From: Hemicentrotus pulcherrimus
Taxonomy: Eukaryota; Echinodermata; Echinoidea; Camarodonta; Strongylocentrotidae
Reading direction: 5' to 3'
Assembly: GCA_003118195.1 (NCBI GenBank)
Contig: BEXV01003117.1
Location: 30,542 to 45,431 of the forward strand
DNA length: 14,890 bases
In this document: positions 8,050 to 14,890 of the stretch, in pieces
Numbering within the stretch: the first letter of the stretch is position 1
How the letters are laid out: each line of letters opens with the position of its first letter
The notes under the pieces: model-generated
What the model was told of the DNA's origin: nothing
Seen by the model: only the letters and a program-made list of their open reading frames with translations
The model's database searches: none
Position numbers and translations under genes: made by a program

Positions 8050-8335
8050 CAGTTTGGCATAATTATACAATGTAAAAAGCGAAATATGAAATTATTACAT
8101 CCTTGTGGGTAGAATCCACAAATATTGGCATTGAATTGGAATTAACCTTTGTAAATTATGTACATTTTGTAAATGATAAGGATCCTGGTTCAATTTTAAA
8201 GTCATTTCAAATGGCTTCTTGTACAAATATAAACAATTTTAAATACATGTAAACGGCAATTGTATACAGAACAATTAAATTTTGCATTGTAATCACTGCT
8301 TTCAAAATACGCCGTCATTGTTATTTGCTAGTTTT

Positions 8336-8410
8336 TTGTTTTTTTTTATATCTCACTTTCCTTCATTTCCCCCTTTTTCGTTCAACTTTACCATTTCTCA
8401 TTTTTTTCCT
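8336..8410. repeat. T-rich low-complexity tract
   Basis: Repeated T runs and pyrimidine-rich sequence (TTTTTTGTTTTTTTT, CCCCCTTTTTCG, TTTTTTTCCTGCC). Low complexity with no coding potential. Confidence 0.6.
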
Positions 8411-8558
8411 GCCTTTTGAGGGGTTTTAGGTGTGAGAGGTTCTCAAGATAATTCTCATTTTATCCCTCGTTACCTTTAAATGTCGAGGTTTGCAAATATA
8501 GTTAATTTGCTTCCAATAGTAATATCATAAAACGAATTAAGAAAGAGCCAATGATAGG

Positions 8559-8596
8559 AAGAGAGAGGGGAATAGAGAGGGAAGAGGCAAAGAGAG

Positions 8597-8627
<31 letters not shown>

Positions 8628-8800
8628 AAGAGAGAGAGAGAGAGAGAGGTGGGAATAGAGAGGGAAGGAGGCAAAAAGAGAGGGAGAGAGAGAAAGGGGG
8701 AATAGAGAGGGAACGAGGCAGTGATGTGAGAGAGAGAGGGGGGGGGAAGTGAGAGTAAGAGAGAAAGAGAGAGAGAGAGAGACAGAGAGGACAGAAGAAG
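8559..8800. repeat. GA microsatellite complex with an AT core and an embedded 23-bp unit
   Basis: Long (GA)n tracts flank a pure (AT)13 core at 8601-8626. Within them the unit GGGAATAGAGAGGGAA-n-GAGGCA occurs three times, at 8568-8589, 8651-8673 and 8698-8720, so the block grew by duplication of a longer unit as well as by slippage. A G run lies at 8738-8746. Antisense open frames rich in S, L and P over this region come from the repeat and are not genes. Confidence 0.9.
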
Positions 8801-9089
8801 AAAAGGGTGGGCAACCGATATGTGAAAAAACAAAACAAACATAATTGATATACTTACATTATGACCGGGTCACACTGGCCGACGTTGATACCGGATGGAC
8901 ACGCGATTTCTAATTTAATCATGGTTTAAAAATTACACGAATAAATGGTCGTATACCAATTAATATCTGTCAACAAATTTATAATTTTACAAAGCTTTGC
9001 TATAATTATTAATGAGACATAGTGACTACATAATCTATACACGACACAATATAGAATAGTTTAAGAAGCTCAACATTACCATTTGAGTA
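8801..9089. other. No recognisable feature
   Basis: Unique-looking AT-rich sequence. A small GC-richer patch at 8869-8905 (GACCGGGTCACACTGGCCGACG) has no ORF or known motif that I recognise. Confidence 0.5.
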
Positions 9090-9330
9090 ATTAAAGCCCA
9101 AGTCCACTCCAAAAATAACTTACTTTCAATAGAACCAGAAAAATCAGACAAACCAATCAAAAAAAGTTTGAGTAAAATCTGATAACTAATAAGAAAGTTA
9201 TGAATTTTTAATGACATGAAAAAAATTGAAAATCACTACACAAATTGGCAACTCACTCATGAGTCTGTGACGTATGGTCCTCACTATCCCCTCATTATTT
9301 TCTGTATATTAATCATATAAATTTCCTATT
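9090..9330 (+). repeat. Dispersed repeat, copy B
   Basis: Begins with CCCAAGTCCACTCCAAAAATAACTT and continues through ATCAGACAAACCAATC, GAGTAAAATC, AAGAAAGTTATGAATTTTT, AATCACTACACAAATTGGC to GAGTCTGTGACGTATGG, where the palindrome TGACGTCA has decayed to TGACGTAT (9268-9275). It is the same family and orientation as copy A, and is inverted relative to copy C. The end of homology beyond about 9290 is uncertain. Confidence 0.75.
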
Positions 9331-9624
9331 TTCACCTTCAGAATCCTATTTCTTCACACCAGCATCCAAGTTAGATTGTTAGTAATGCATGTTTGTGTGG
9401 ATGCACAAATAAAGAGTAATTTTTGTCCAGTTAAATCATGAAAAAATGAATTTTGATAAACTATATATTTAAAAAATCAATAATTATGAAATACAATATT
9501 CAGAAAATAGTATAAATTCTTCAAAGTTCATAAAAGTTTTTGGAAAATGTCATGAACGCAATATGATACAAATCATATAACCTGGGCAAAGGCATGGGGA
9601 AATCAAGTTTTGGGGGACAAAAAG
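9331..9624. other. AT-rich spacer between inverted repeat copies
   Basis: No ORF, RNA gene or splice-bounded exon is supported. It would form the loop if the flanking inverted copies paired. Confidence 0.5.
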
Positions 9625-9865
9625 GGAAATTAATGGGATTAAACTATGTAAAGCAATTGATAAGTTCTGAGGACATGACGTCACAAACTGATAACCATCT
9701 TGGCAATTTGTGTTGTGATTCTCACTGTTCCATAGTTTTACACACTTTTTCAAAAATTCATAACTTTCTTATTAGTTATCCGATTATGCTCAAACTTTTT
9801 TTGATTCGTTTGTCTGATTTTTCTGCTTTTATTGAAATTAAGTTATTTTTCGAGTGGACTTGTGG
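9625..9865 (-). repeat. Dispersed repeat, copy C (inverted)
   Basis: On the minus strand it reads AAGTCCACTCGAAAAATAACTT, ATCAGACAAACGAATC, AAGTTTGAGCATAATC, AACTAATAAGAAAGTTATGA, ACACAAATTGCC, then GGTTATCAGTTTGTGACGTCATGTCCTCA, with the intact palindrome TGACGTCA at 9676-9683. It matches copy B across the first half and copy A across the TATCAGTTTGTGACGTCA end, which confirms a common family. Open frames here (for example those encoding KIHNFLISY) are shared with copy B and come from the repeat. Confidence 0.78.
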
Positions 9866-9955
9866 ATGGAATCATAAACTGAAATATACGATTCTATGAA
9901 TGCTGTATTTATATGATACAGCCGGGCTAAAATTAAGAAACAAAATTTCATCCCC

Positions 9956-10044
9956 AAAAGGAGCCCCCATCACCTCGAAAAGAACCCCCATGAGAAACCT
10001 GGAGGGGGCTCTTTTTGTAAATTGAAAAAAGAGCCCCCTTGGAG
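9956..10044. repeat. Cluster of AAAAGAGCCCCC units with a 14-bp perfect hairpin
   Basis: The motif AAAAG-R-R-CCCCC occurs in direct orientation at 9956-9970, 9978-9994 and 10025-10044, and inverted at 10003-10016. The inverted unit pairs perfectly over 14 bp with 10026-10039, leaving a 9-nt loop. I know of no named element with this layout. An intrinsic bacterial terminator is not meaningful in this genomic context. Confidence 0.7.
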
Positions 10045-10985
10045 AAAGATAATTGAGGGTTGATTGTCCATATATAAACCAAACACAAAAAGTATACTAA
10101 AACGCTCCTAAAATTGCTTATAATTTCATACCCTAGAATCGTTTCAAGATTTCGTCTTGCCAAAATATTTCTACGATAGTTAGGAAACCAGTGTGTAACA
10201 GCAATAGGTTATCATTAATCCATGGTTGATAAGCACACATTAAATAATTTGTACTTTCATATTTAAACTTTTGCAAAAGTAATATTATCATTGCAGTTTT
10301 ATACTGAGTATTGCAAAAAATTAAAAATACACTGTTTTACAATTGCAAAAAAGTGCATTTAACCACCTGTGCCATTCAAAAATAAAACGAATGGAATATC
10401 AAACAACATTGTTTCATAAACCATAATCAATGCATTCAATCATGTGCTGTTTCATAACAATGTACTTGCACGCACAGTGTCTTGTGACTTTTGAATCGGG
10501 CCATTTTGTCTTTAATCTGTGCTCATCCAGCCATGCATGCAGTGATGGATATCTCAGATCTTCACACAAAATGTACACTACGACCATACAAAAAATTGTG
10601 GCAAGATTACATCGTGATCTTAAAGGGACAGTTATTTCTTTTCTTCAGACTGCAAATGCCTTTAAAGTGCATGGTTATCGCTCTTATTCTTATTAATTTT
10701 ATGACATTTCTAGTGCCCTTTTAGGACCTAAAATTGCTATGAAGGTCATTTTAGACCCCAAAATATGTTAAATTTGGCCAATATGATCTTACCAATTCAG
10801 CTCTACTTTGAACAAAATACGGTGACCGTTAATTAATCAATTAATTAATAATAACAACGCACGGGCCGGCTGGTTTTATGTTTTATAACAAACACGAAAA
10901 AGCCAAGAAAAAACATCGGCATTGGCTGGAATAAAACATATAAGGCGCTATTTCGTTCTTCAACAGCTGGTTCAATTTCAAATAA
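10045..10985. other. No supported gene; AT-rich intergenic sequence
   Basis: Open frames at 10430-10724 on the + strand overlap each other, lack splice-supported exons and show no recognisable domain. TTAATTAA-type palindromes lie around 10828-10850, and a brief GC-rich patch (CGCACGGGCCGGCTGG) lies at 10858-10873. Confidence 0.5.
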
Positions 10986-11021
10986 TCTAATATTTGTGGT
11001 TGTACGTGCACAAATATTAGA
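10986..11021. repeat. 13-bp perfect inverted repeat with 10-nt loop
   Basis: TCTAATATTTGTG at 10986-10998 is the exact reverse complement of CACAAATATTAGA at 11009-11021. The loop GTTGTACGTG is 10 nt. In AT-rich DNA short palindromes are common, but a perfect 13-bp arm with a mixed-base end is not. Confidence 0.75.
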
Positions 11022-11062
11022 AATGGTTACATTTATGGATTTTCAGCCGTCTCTGAACCGAC

Positions 11063-11099
11063 TTTGATTTATTTGATTTGATTTGATTTATTTATTTAT
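11063..11099. repeat. TTTGA/TTTA pentanucleotide microsatellite
   Basis: TTTGATTTATTTGATTTGAT followed by TTTATTTATTTATG: slippage-type repeat of TTTGA and then TTTA units. Confidence 0.8.
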
Positions 11100-11570
11100 G
11101 TTTGATTTTCTTTTTCTTTTGCATTTTCACAAATATATAACAAACAAATATTGCAAATTTACACAGGAGAAAAAAATAACTGTAACTAATCGAAAACATC
11201 AAACAGGAGGATTGACAAAATAAGCAAAGCTTGGTAGTATGACTATCCTCAAAGGATACATAATAATACATATATGGAGGAATAAAATATTGGTAAAAGG
11301 GGGGGGGGAAGGAAGAGGGGATGCACATCAATATTCACAGACTTATGAGGTAGTTGGATTTCGATTTGATATAAAAAGATTTGAAAAAAGAAAAAGAAAA
11401 TGCAAATTTGTAAATATTGAGTGGCTAACTTGATCAAACAAAGATGATTTTGTCATTTAAATTGTATGTTCTTTCAAATTTGACACTCAGTTTTTCATTA
11501 TGTCACAAGAAACTATTGTGTGTAGCACCCTCTGCAAAAGGTTTTGAAATTATGAGCAGTAGTACTTTAT
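11100..11570. other. AT-rich intergenic sequence with a 10-nt G run
   Basis: A G run occupies 11299-11308 in a purine-rich patch (GGGGAAGGAAGAGGGGATG). Short open frames on both strands overlap each other and have no recognisable domain. No gene is supported. Confidence 0.5.
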
Positions 11571-11584
11571 GGGGGGGGGGGGGN
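11571..11584. other. 13-nt G run ending in an ambiguous base
   Basis: Thirteen G followed by N at 11584. Like the G run at the window start, this marks unreliable sequence. Length and continuity across this point should not be trusted, and the open frame running through it is meaningless. Confidence 0.85.
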
Positions 11585-11602
11585 TCTCGTGTTCTGTTTA
11601 CA

Positions 11603-11623
11603 TGTATTGTATTGTATTGTATT
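11603..11623. repeat. TGTAT pentanucleotide microsatellite
   Basis: Four perfect TGTAT units plus one base. Confidence 0.85.
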
Positions 11624-11644
11624 CATTAAACTTCATTGATGTAC

Positions 11645-11820
11645 ATCAATATTTTGTTTATAAACATATAAATTAATTTACAATGTAATGTAATAAATCA
11701 ATATTCTGTTTGGTTACATATATAGGCTGTATCATATCAATTAATTTACAATGTAATGTAACAAATCAAAATTTAGTTTGTAAACCTATATTCCGTATAA
11801 ATCACTTTACAATGCAGTGT
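11645..11820. repeat. Degenerate tandem repeat, three units
   Basis: Units start at 11645, 11697 and 11765 with ATCAATATTtTGTTT-like sequence. They end with TTTACAATGTAATGTAA at 11679-11695 and 11746-11762, and with the diverged TTTACAATGCAGTGT at 11806-11820. Unit lengths differ (52, 68 and 56 bp) because of indels in the middle. No coding potential. Confidence 0.7.
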
Positions 11821-12640
11821 TTATAGCAAAACAGAAGGAAAAGTATATTCAGCAGAAACACTCGTTGTTTCTTTTTGTAATAACATGACGCAATGCATAG
11901 AGTAATATAATGCATAATGCATCCGAAGATTTAGATATATAAAACATAATACAGCACTTTTCTAAATAAATTATAACTCATGCCATACAAAATAGGTTTA
12001 GTTGTGTTTCCTGTACCTAAAAACCTGGATATAGACACCAAAATAAACTTTCAACACCTCTCCAATCACAAGATATAGCCAAAATATGTCATATAGTACC
12101 TTGTTAACTCTTATTCATGGTAACAATGGGAAGGTAATAAAGCAATTTCTCGGCTTATATGATAGAGAAGTCATACAAATTTTCAATAATTTGGAAGGGG
12201 ACTTTAACTTATCTTGAATGAGTATATATTGTCTAAAATATACAATTACTATATAATATAATTAATATACAATTACTCCAAAATCCTTGATTTTAGGCTA
12301 TTCTGGGGTCGTTACCGTTGCAACCGTTATATATCAAATGGTGGTGTAAAATGCATTTCATTACTTATGGTGAGGTATTCTAAACTGTACACTTTTTACG
12401 CTTTCAATTTCAAATTTTATAATTTGTAAATGACTTTAAATGTTTTCTTTGAATAATAACCTCTTTAAGTGTTGTGTTGCCATTGAAACTGTGATAGTAT
12501 GACTAAGTTGCCAGTCTGGAAATGCTTTCATATCGAACTATTATGTATAGAGGACATTTCAAAATGCATTAACAGATCTTGCCACCTATGGTGGTACAAA
12601 TAACCAAAATTTCTGGTCTTGGCCCATGACTATTGAACAC
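11821..12640. other. No recognisable feature; AT-rich intergenic sequence
   Basis: Read on both strands; no ORF, exon with matched splice sites, tRNA or structured element could be supported. ATATAATATAATTAATATAC-like simple sequence lies around 12239-12270. Confidence 0.5.
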
Positions 12641-12644
12641 CTTA

Positions 12645-12750
12645 TGTCGCTCAGACGAAGCGCGCGATAGGCCGCCGAAGCCGGCCCTTTCGCTTTGCAT
12701 TCTAACCAAGTTCAAAGTTCATTCCTTTTTACTAGGGTAGCCATCTTAGA
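12645..12750 (+). promoter_or_regulatory. CpG-rich patch and YY1-like motif, candidate promoter
   Basis: About nine CpG dinucleotides fall within 12648-12704 (for example GACGAAGCGCGCGATAGG and GCCGCCGAAGCCGG), in sharp contrast to the AT-rich surroundings. GCCATCTTAG at 12740-12749 fits the YY1-type element often found just downstream of transcription starts. ATGTCGCT at 12645 and AGCGACAT at 12764 are reverse complements. The patch lies 170-280 nt upstream of the signal-peptide ATG at 12921, a sensible promoter position. No TATA box is evident. A transposon remnant is the alternative. Confidence 0.3.
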
Positions 12751-12836
12751 TGCTCGAACGTGAAGCGACATTCAGTAGTAAAGCTTTATTTCCATACATC
12801 CATTTCATGGTAATATTGAAAGCTCATAACAATTAA
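12750..12836 (+). CDS. Upstream ORF of 28 codons in the candidate leader
   Basis: ATG at 12750 overlaps the end of the YY1-like motif and opens 28 codons (MLEREATFSSKALF and onward), ending TAA at 12834-12836. It is in the same frame as the ATG at 12921 but separated by stops. If the region is transcribed, this would be an upstream ORF that could dampen translation; otherwise it is chance. A consensus donor GTAAGT at 12861 raises the alternative that this stretch is a non-coding first exon. Confidence 0.15.
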   Translation: MLEREATFSSKALFPYIHFMVILKAHNN

Positions 12837-12920
12837 GATTACATCTACTGTAACTATTTGGTAAGTGGTAAATGATTGTGAAACAAATTATTTTCATAAT
12901 TTAATCGTAAATTTGATAAA

Positions 12921-12972
12921 ATGTATCATCTTTGTCTTATCTTATCCCTTATCGTCTACACTACGGCATCGG
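12921..12972 (+). CDS. Candidate first coding exon: signal peptide (partial gene 2)
   Basis: ATG at 12921 has A at -3 and an in-frame stop eight codons upstream. The frame encodes MYHLCLILSLIVYTTASG: a short n-region, a hydrophobic core (L-C-L-I-L-S-L-I-V), then T-T-A-S-G with small residues at -3 and -1, a good signal-peptidase site. A GT at 12973 (CGG|GTGAAA) gives a phase-1 donor exactly at the end of the peptide, the usual arrangement for signal-peptide exons of Ig/FN3 receptors. The donor is weaker than those of the upstream gene. Without splicing, the frame continues to TAG at 13035-13037 as a 38-residue secreted peptide. I do not recognise the protein. Same strand as the receptor gene, 6.6 kb downstream. 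Confidence 0.42.
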
Positions 12973-13338
12973 GTGAAACGTGTGTACGAATAGGTTCGTT
13001 GCATGTACGTCATGTTGAACATAATTATAAGCAATAGAGTTTACCTAAAATCCCAGTGATAATTGAATATTTATAACTAGCAATATTTCGTGATTTTTGT
13101 TTATTCAAAGTGGCTCGTTAAAAACATATGCTTGTATTTCTTTTCTTCTTATTTGTTTTTCTTTGGGAGAGAATGGTTGCTGAAGCCAAGAGTGATTAGC
13201 AGCCATCCATTATATTCATCGTAACATTTTTATTTCTACTTTATTATCAACTCAAATAATATGTGAAAGAATGATTTTCAAATTGTTTTCAAAACCGAAA
13301 TCACACTTTGGAAATATATTTTCTTTGTTGTAATACAG
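12973..13338 (+). other. Candidate intron (366 nt) of gene 2
   Basis: Would run from GTGAAA to TTCTTTGTTGTAATACAG. AT-rich, with no other feature recognised. It exists only if the two flanking exon calls are right. Confidence 0.35.
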
Positions 13339-13391
13339 GGCATATTGGTTCTGAAAATATTTCCATCAGCATCAACTATTTGCAATGGCAG
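13339..13391 (+). CDS. Candidate second exon of gene 2, FN3-like first strands
   Basis: A good acceptor (TTCTTTGTTGTAATACAG, ending 13338) and a perfect donor (CAG|GTAAGT at 13392) bound 53 nt. Read in phase 1 from the signal-peptide exon it stays open and encodes G-HIGSENISISINYLQWQ, leaving in phase 0. The pattern N-I-S-I-S-I-N-Y-L-Q-W resembles strands A-B of an FN3 domain with its conserved tryptophan, as in cytokine-receptor-type FN3 modules that are split by an intron; this is inference from a short stretch. Alternatively the exon is 5' UTR with a start codon at 13385 (ATG GCA G, G at -3 and +4, in-frame TGA at 13352). Both readings imply a gene continuing to the right. Confidence 0.4.
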
Positions 13392-13518
13392 GTAAGTTCA
13401 ATCTGTACAAGGCCTAATACTACTGTATGCTGCTGAGTACATAATTTCTTCTTCCCTTAATTATTTTTGTCTACTGCTTCATGTTTATTCTTGCCGTTGT
13501 TCCTCCTTTTCTTCAATT

Positions 13519-13593
13519 TCTTCTTCTTCTTGTCCTTTCTTTGTTCTTGTTGTTGTTGTTGTTCTTATTATTATTCTTCTGATGATGATGATA
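13519..13593. repeat. Compound trinucleotide microsatellite TTC-TTG-TTA-GAT
   Basis: Successive runs of TTC (from 13519), TTG (to 13563), TTA (13565-13575) and GAT (to 13593). Open frames across it on both strands give runs of single residues and are repeat shadows. It would lie inside an intron of the candidate second gene. Confidence 0.85.
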
Positions 13594-13985
13594 GTAATCT
13601 CTTGATGACTGCACAGCCTAAGATTTGTCCCACATTTACAACCAAAAGGGAAGGGAACCTTTGTAAGGGAAATCACTCAACTTGACTTTCTTAATATGTG
13701 CCCAGAATAATCAAGGGAATCTTCAGTTATATTTGTTTTATTGCCACAGTGATAGCATGAATAAGATTAGAAGAGGAAAAATCATAATGAAAAGTTGCCC
13801 CTAACGGGACATCAAGGTATTCAAGTATTTACGCCTTTTTTCTGTATGTATCTATATCAGTTCTAGATCTAAGCAATGGTTCAAATTGTACCCTTTTCCT
13901 TCAATATTGGGCTTCATCAACACAGAAAAAACACATTGTGTCGCTATGAGCCCCTTTTCAGTCCAATCTTTACTGATGCCTTCAG

Positions 13986-14062
13986 GACCTTAACATGTTT
14001 ATAGAACGACACAATGTTAAGTATCTTGATGGAGCCGTTTTATCCAAAAGTGAAGAATATAA
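13986..14062 (+). CDS. Weak candidate third exon of gene 2
   Basis: A pyrimidine-containing acceptor (CTTTACTGATGCCTTCAG, ending 13985) opens phase 0, as exon 13339-13391 requires. It encodes DLNMFIERHNVKYLDGAV and eight further residues, up to a possible donor GTAAAG at 14063 with phase 2. Placed after L-Q-W-Q, the stretch I-E-R-H-N-V-K-Y-L has the spacing of strand C of an FN3 domain. Against it: the donor is poor, a second strong acceptor (TTTCTTTGCAG, ending 14086) lies only 24 nt after the donor, and 25 open codons can occur by chance. Treat as a hypothesis. Confidence 0.18.
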
Positions 14063-14890
14063 GTAAAGTGAAGGATTTCTTTGCAGATGTTTACTTATTC
14101 GAAATATGATAAGAAAGAAGTAAAGCGTTTGGACCAGACTTTCATTCTACATAGTTTTATCTGAAAATGAAGGACTGTGGAAACTGATTTGGTATAATCT
14201 AAACAAATTTATTTCCTTCCAATCAATAAATACATAAAATATGACCTGAATCGGAAGCGGTCTTAAAAGAAGGAGGAGTCAAGCTTTGTTCTTCGAAGCA
14301 TTGGTATTCTAAAATACTACTAAAATGCTCCTTTTGTGAAGCTTTAGTCATTTTATAAGACATCGATGAAAAGGTTTCATTTTATTAATTATTTAGTTAT
14401 TTGGTGTTTTCAATCGTTTTGTTATCACTCTTGCTTTACGAGTTCAGTGTTTGTGGATATATTTAAGTCAATTGACATTTGTTTATGTATTTGTTTGTTT
14501 TGGCCCAGAAGGAATATTATTTTCATACAGTTTGGTATGGATACATGTGACTATTAATATCATTGTTATTGTTATTATCATTATTGCAATATGTATCATC
14601 ATTACATAACAGTATATTTTTTAAGAGTGAATTTTCTTTTATTTTGTTTCTGTGTGTGTGCCCGAGTGAGAAATTCGTTTTTAGTATTATTTAGCTAAAT
14701 ATTGTGAACTTTAGTAACGTGTAAAAAGGGTATAGAATTTCATCTTGACTGGTTTACAAATAGAAAAAATGCCGATCAGAATCGTAATTTGATTTCGCAC
14801 TTAAACACTGCAACATAGATTAAATTGTTGTGTTCTTATTATTCTAATTATCCTTCTTTTGTGTTCCTTTTTTTCTCGTTTATTTCCTTC
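14063..14890. other. No supported feature; AT-rich sequence
   Basis: The acceptor-like TTTCTTTGCAG ending at 14086 precedes about 25 open codons, but no suitable donor was found before the stop. The open frame at 14366-14557 has no recognisable domain or splice support. ATT/GTT-rich simple sequence lies around 14563-14590. If gene 2 is real, this is intron or later exons that I cannot resolve. Confidence 0.45.

Larger units (their letters stand above)
6290..8100 (+). other. Presumed 3' UTR and downstream flank of the receptor gene
   Basis: AT-rich sequence with no supported ORF. AATAAA hexamers occur at 6340-6345 (51 nt after the stop), 6751-6756 and 8044-8049, so the 3' end cannot be fixed from sequence alone. 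A Pumilio-type UGUAAAUA lies at 7721-7728 and would be in the UTR only if a distal signal is used. Antisense open frames over 5946-6562 are shadows of the terminal exon. Confidence 0.5.

Noticed and set aside
8476..8842. Antisense open frames rich in serine, leucine and proline
   Set aside because: Translation of the GA/AT microsatellite block; low complexity only.
9035..9899. Two open frames with similar peptides (KIHNFLISY and so on)
   Set aside because: Shared because they lie in inverted copies of the same dispersed repeat; no sign of an intact mobile-element protein.
10003..10039. Hairpin followed by A/T runs read as an intrinsic terminator
   Set aside because: The window is clearly animal nuclear DNA, where that mechanism does not apply; reported as a repeat structure.
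10430..10724. Two overlapping + strand open frames of 77-88 codons
   Set aside because: No domain, no splice support, ordinary length for chance frames in a window this size.
13467..13685. Open frames on both strands over the trinucleotide repeat, including a possible exon at 13617-13662 joining in phase 0 to 13339-13391
   Set aside because: Mostly microsatellite translation; the possible exon has a weak acceptor and its residues do not fit the expected next strand of the domain. Less likely than 13986-14062 but not excluded.
14087..14163. Alternative exon after the strong acceptor TTTCTTTGCAG ending at 14086
   Set aside because: About 25 open codons but no convincing donor before the stop; kept only as a competitor to 13986-14062.

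Overview
This is eukaryotic, metazoan DNA: AT-rich, intron-rich and full of simple repeats and poly-G runs. A short dispersed repeat occurs three times. The repeat style (a unit running from AAGTCCACTC to TGACGTCA) and the kind of receptor gene suggest an echinoderm or another invertebrate deuterostome. That placement rests on recall of repeat style and gene type, not on a search. There are no bacterial operons, CRISPR arrays, rRNA genes or recognisable tRNA genes.

The one well-supported gene lies on the + strand from 714 to 6289. It is the 3' part of a type I immunoglobulin-superfamily receptor. Eight exons join in frame: Ig C2/I-set (714-995), Ig C2/I-set (1479-1787), FN3 (2062-2349), a 21-nt micro-exon (2740-2760), a cysteine-rich FN3-like module (3076-3330), transmembrane (4113-4244), juxtamembrane tail (5282-5388) and the terminal tail exon (5798-6289, TGA stop). 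Together they encode 627 complete codons of the C-terminal part. The signal peptide and any further Ig domains must lie upstream of the window, which begins in a 22-nt poly-G run that looks like a contig edge. All six extracellular and membrane exons are phase 1-1, so each could be skipped without a frameshift. The tail of about 200 residues holds nine tyrosines, including YLPM (p85-SH2 type) and two YxxP motifs, which points to phosphotyrosine signalling or adhesion signalling. The FN3 motif W-x-P-G-x-D-G-G recalls nephrin/echinoid-type adhesion proteins, but I do not assign an orthologue.

From 6290 to about 12640 I see no convincing coding sequence. This stretch holds the presumed 3' UTR with several AATAAA signals, a CTCF-like site near 7910 and a GA/AT microsatellite complex with an embedded 23-bp unit (8559-8800). 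It also holds an inverted pair of the dispersed repeat (9090-9330 and 9625-9865), a G/C-block hairpin cluster (9956-10044), a 13-bp perfect hairpin (10986-11021), pentanucleotide microsatellites, a poly-G run with an N (11571-11584) and a degenerate tandem repeat (11645-11820).

At the right end there are signs of the 5' end of a second gene in the same orientation. A CpG-rich patch and a YY1-like motif (12645-12750) precede an ATG at 12921 that opens a textbook signal peptide. A phase-1 donor at 12973 would join it in frame to a strongly bounded exon at 13339-13391, whose residues look like the first strands of an FN3 domain. A weaker third exon candidate is 13986-14062. If real, this gene encodes a secreted or membrane protein whose body lies to the right of the window. 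It is the most interesting unexplained signal here, and it is a hypothesis.
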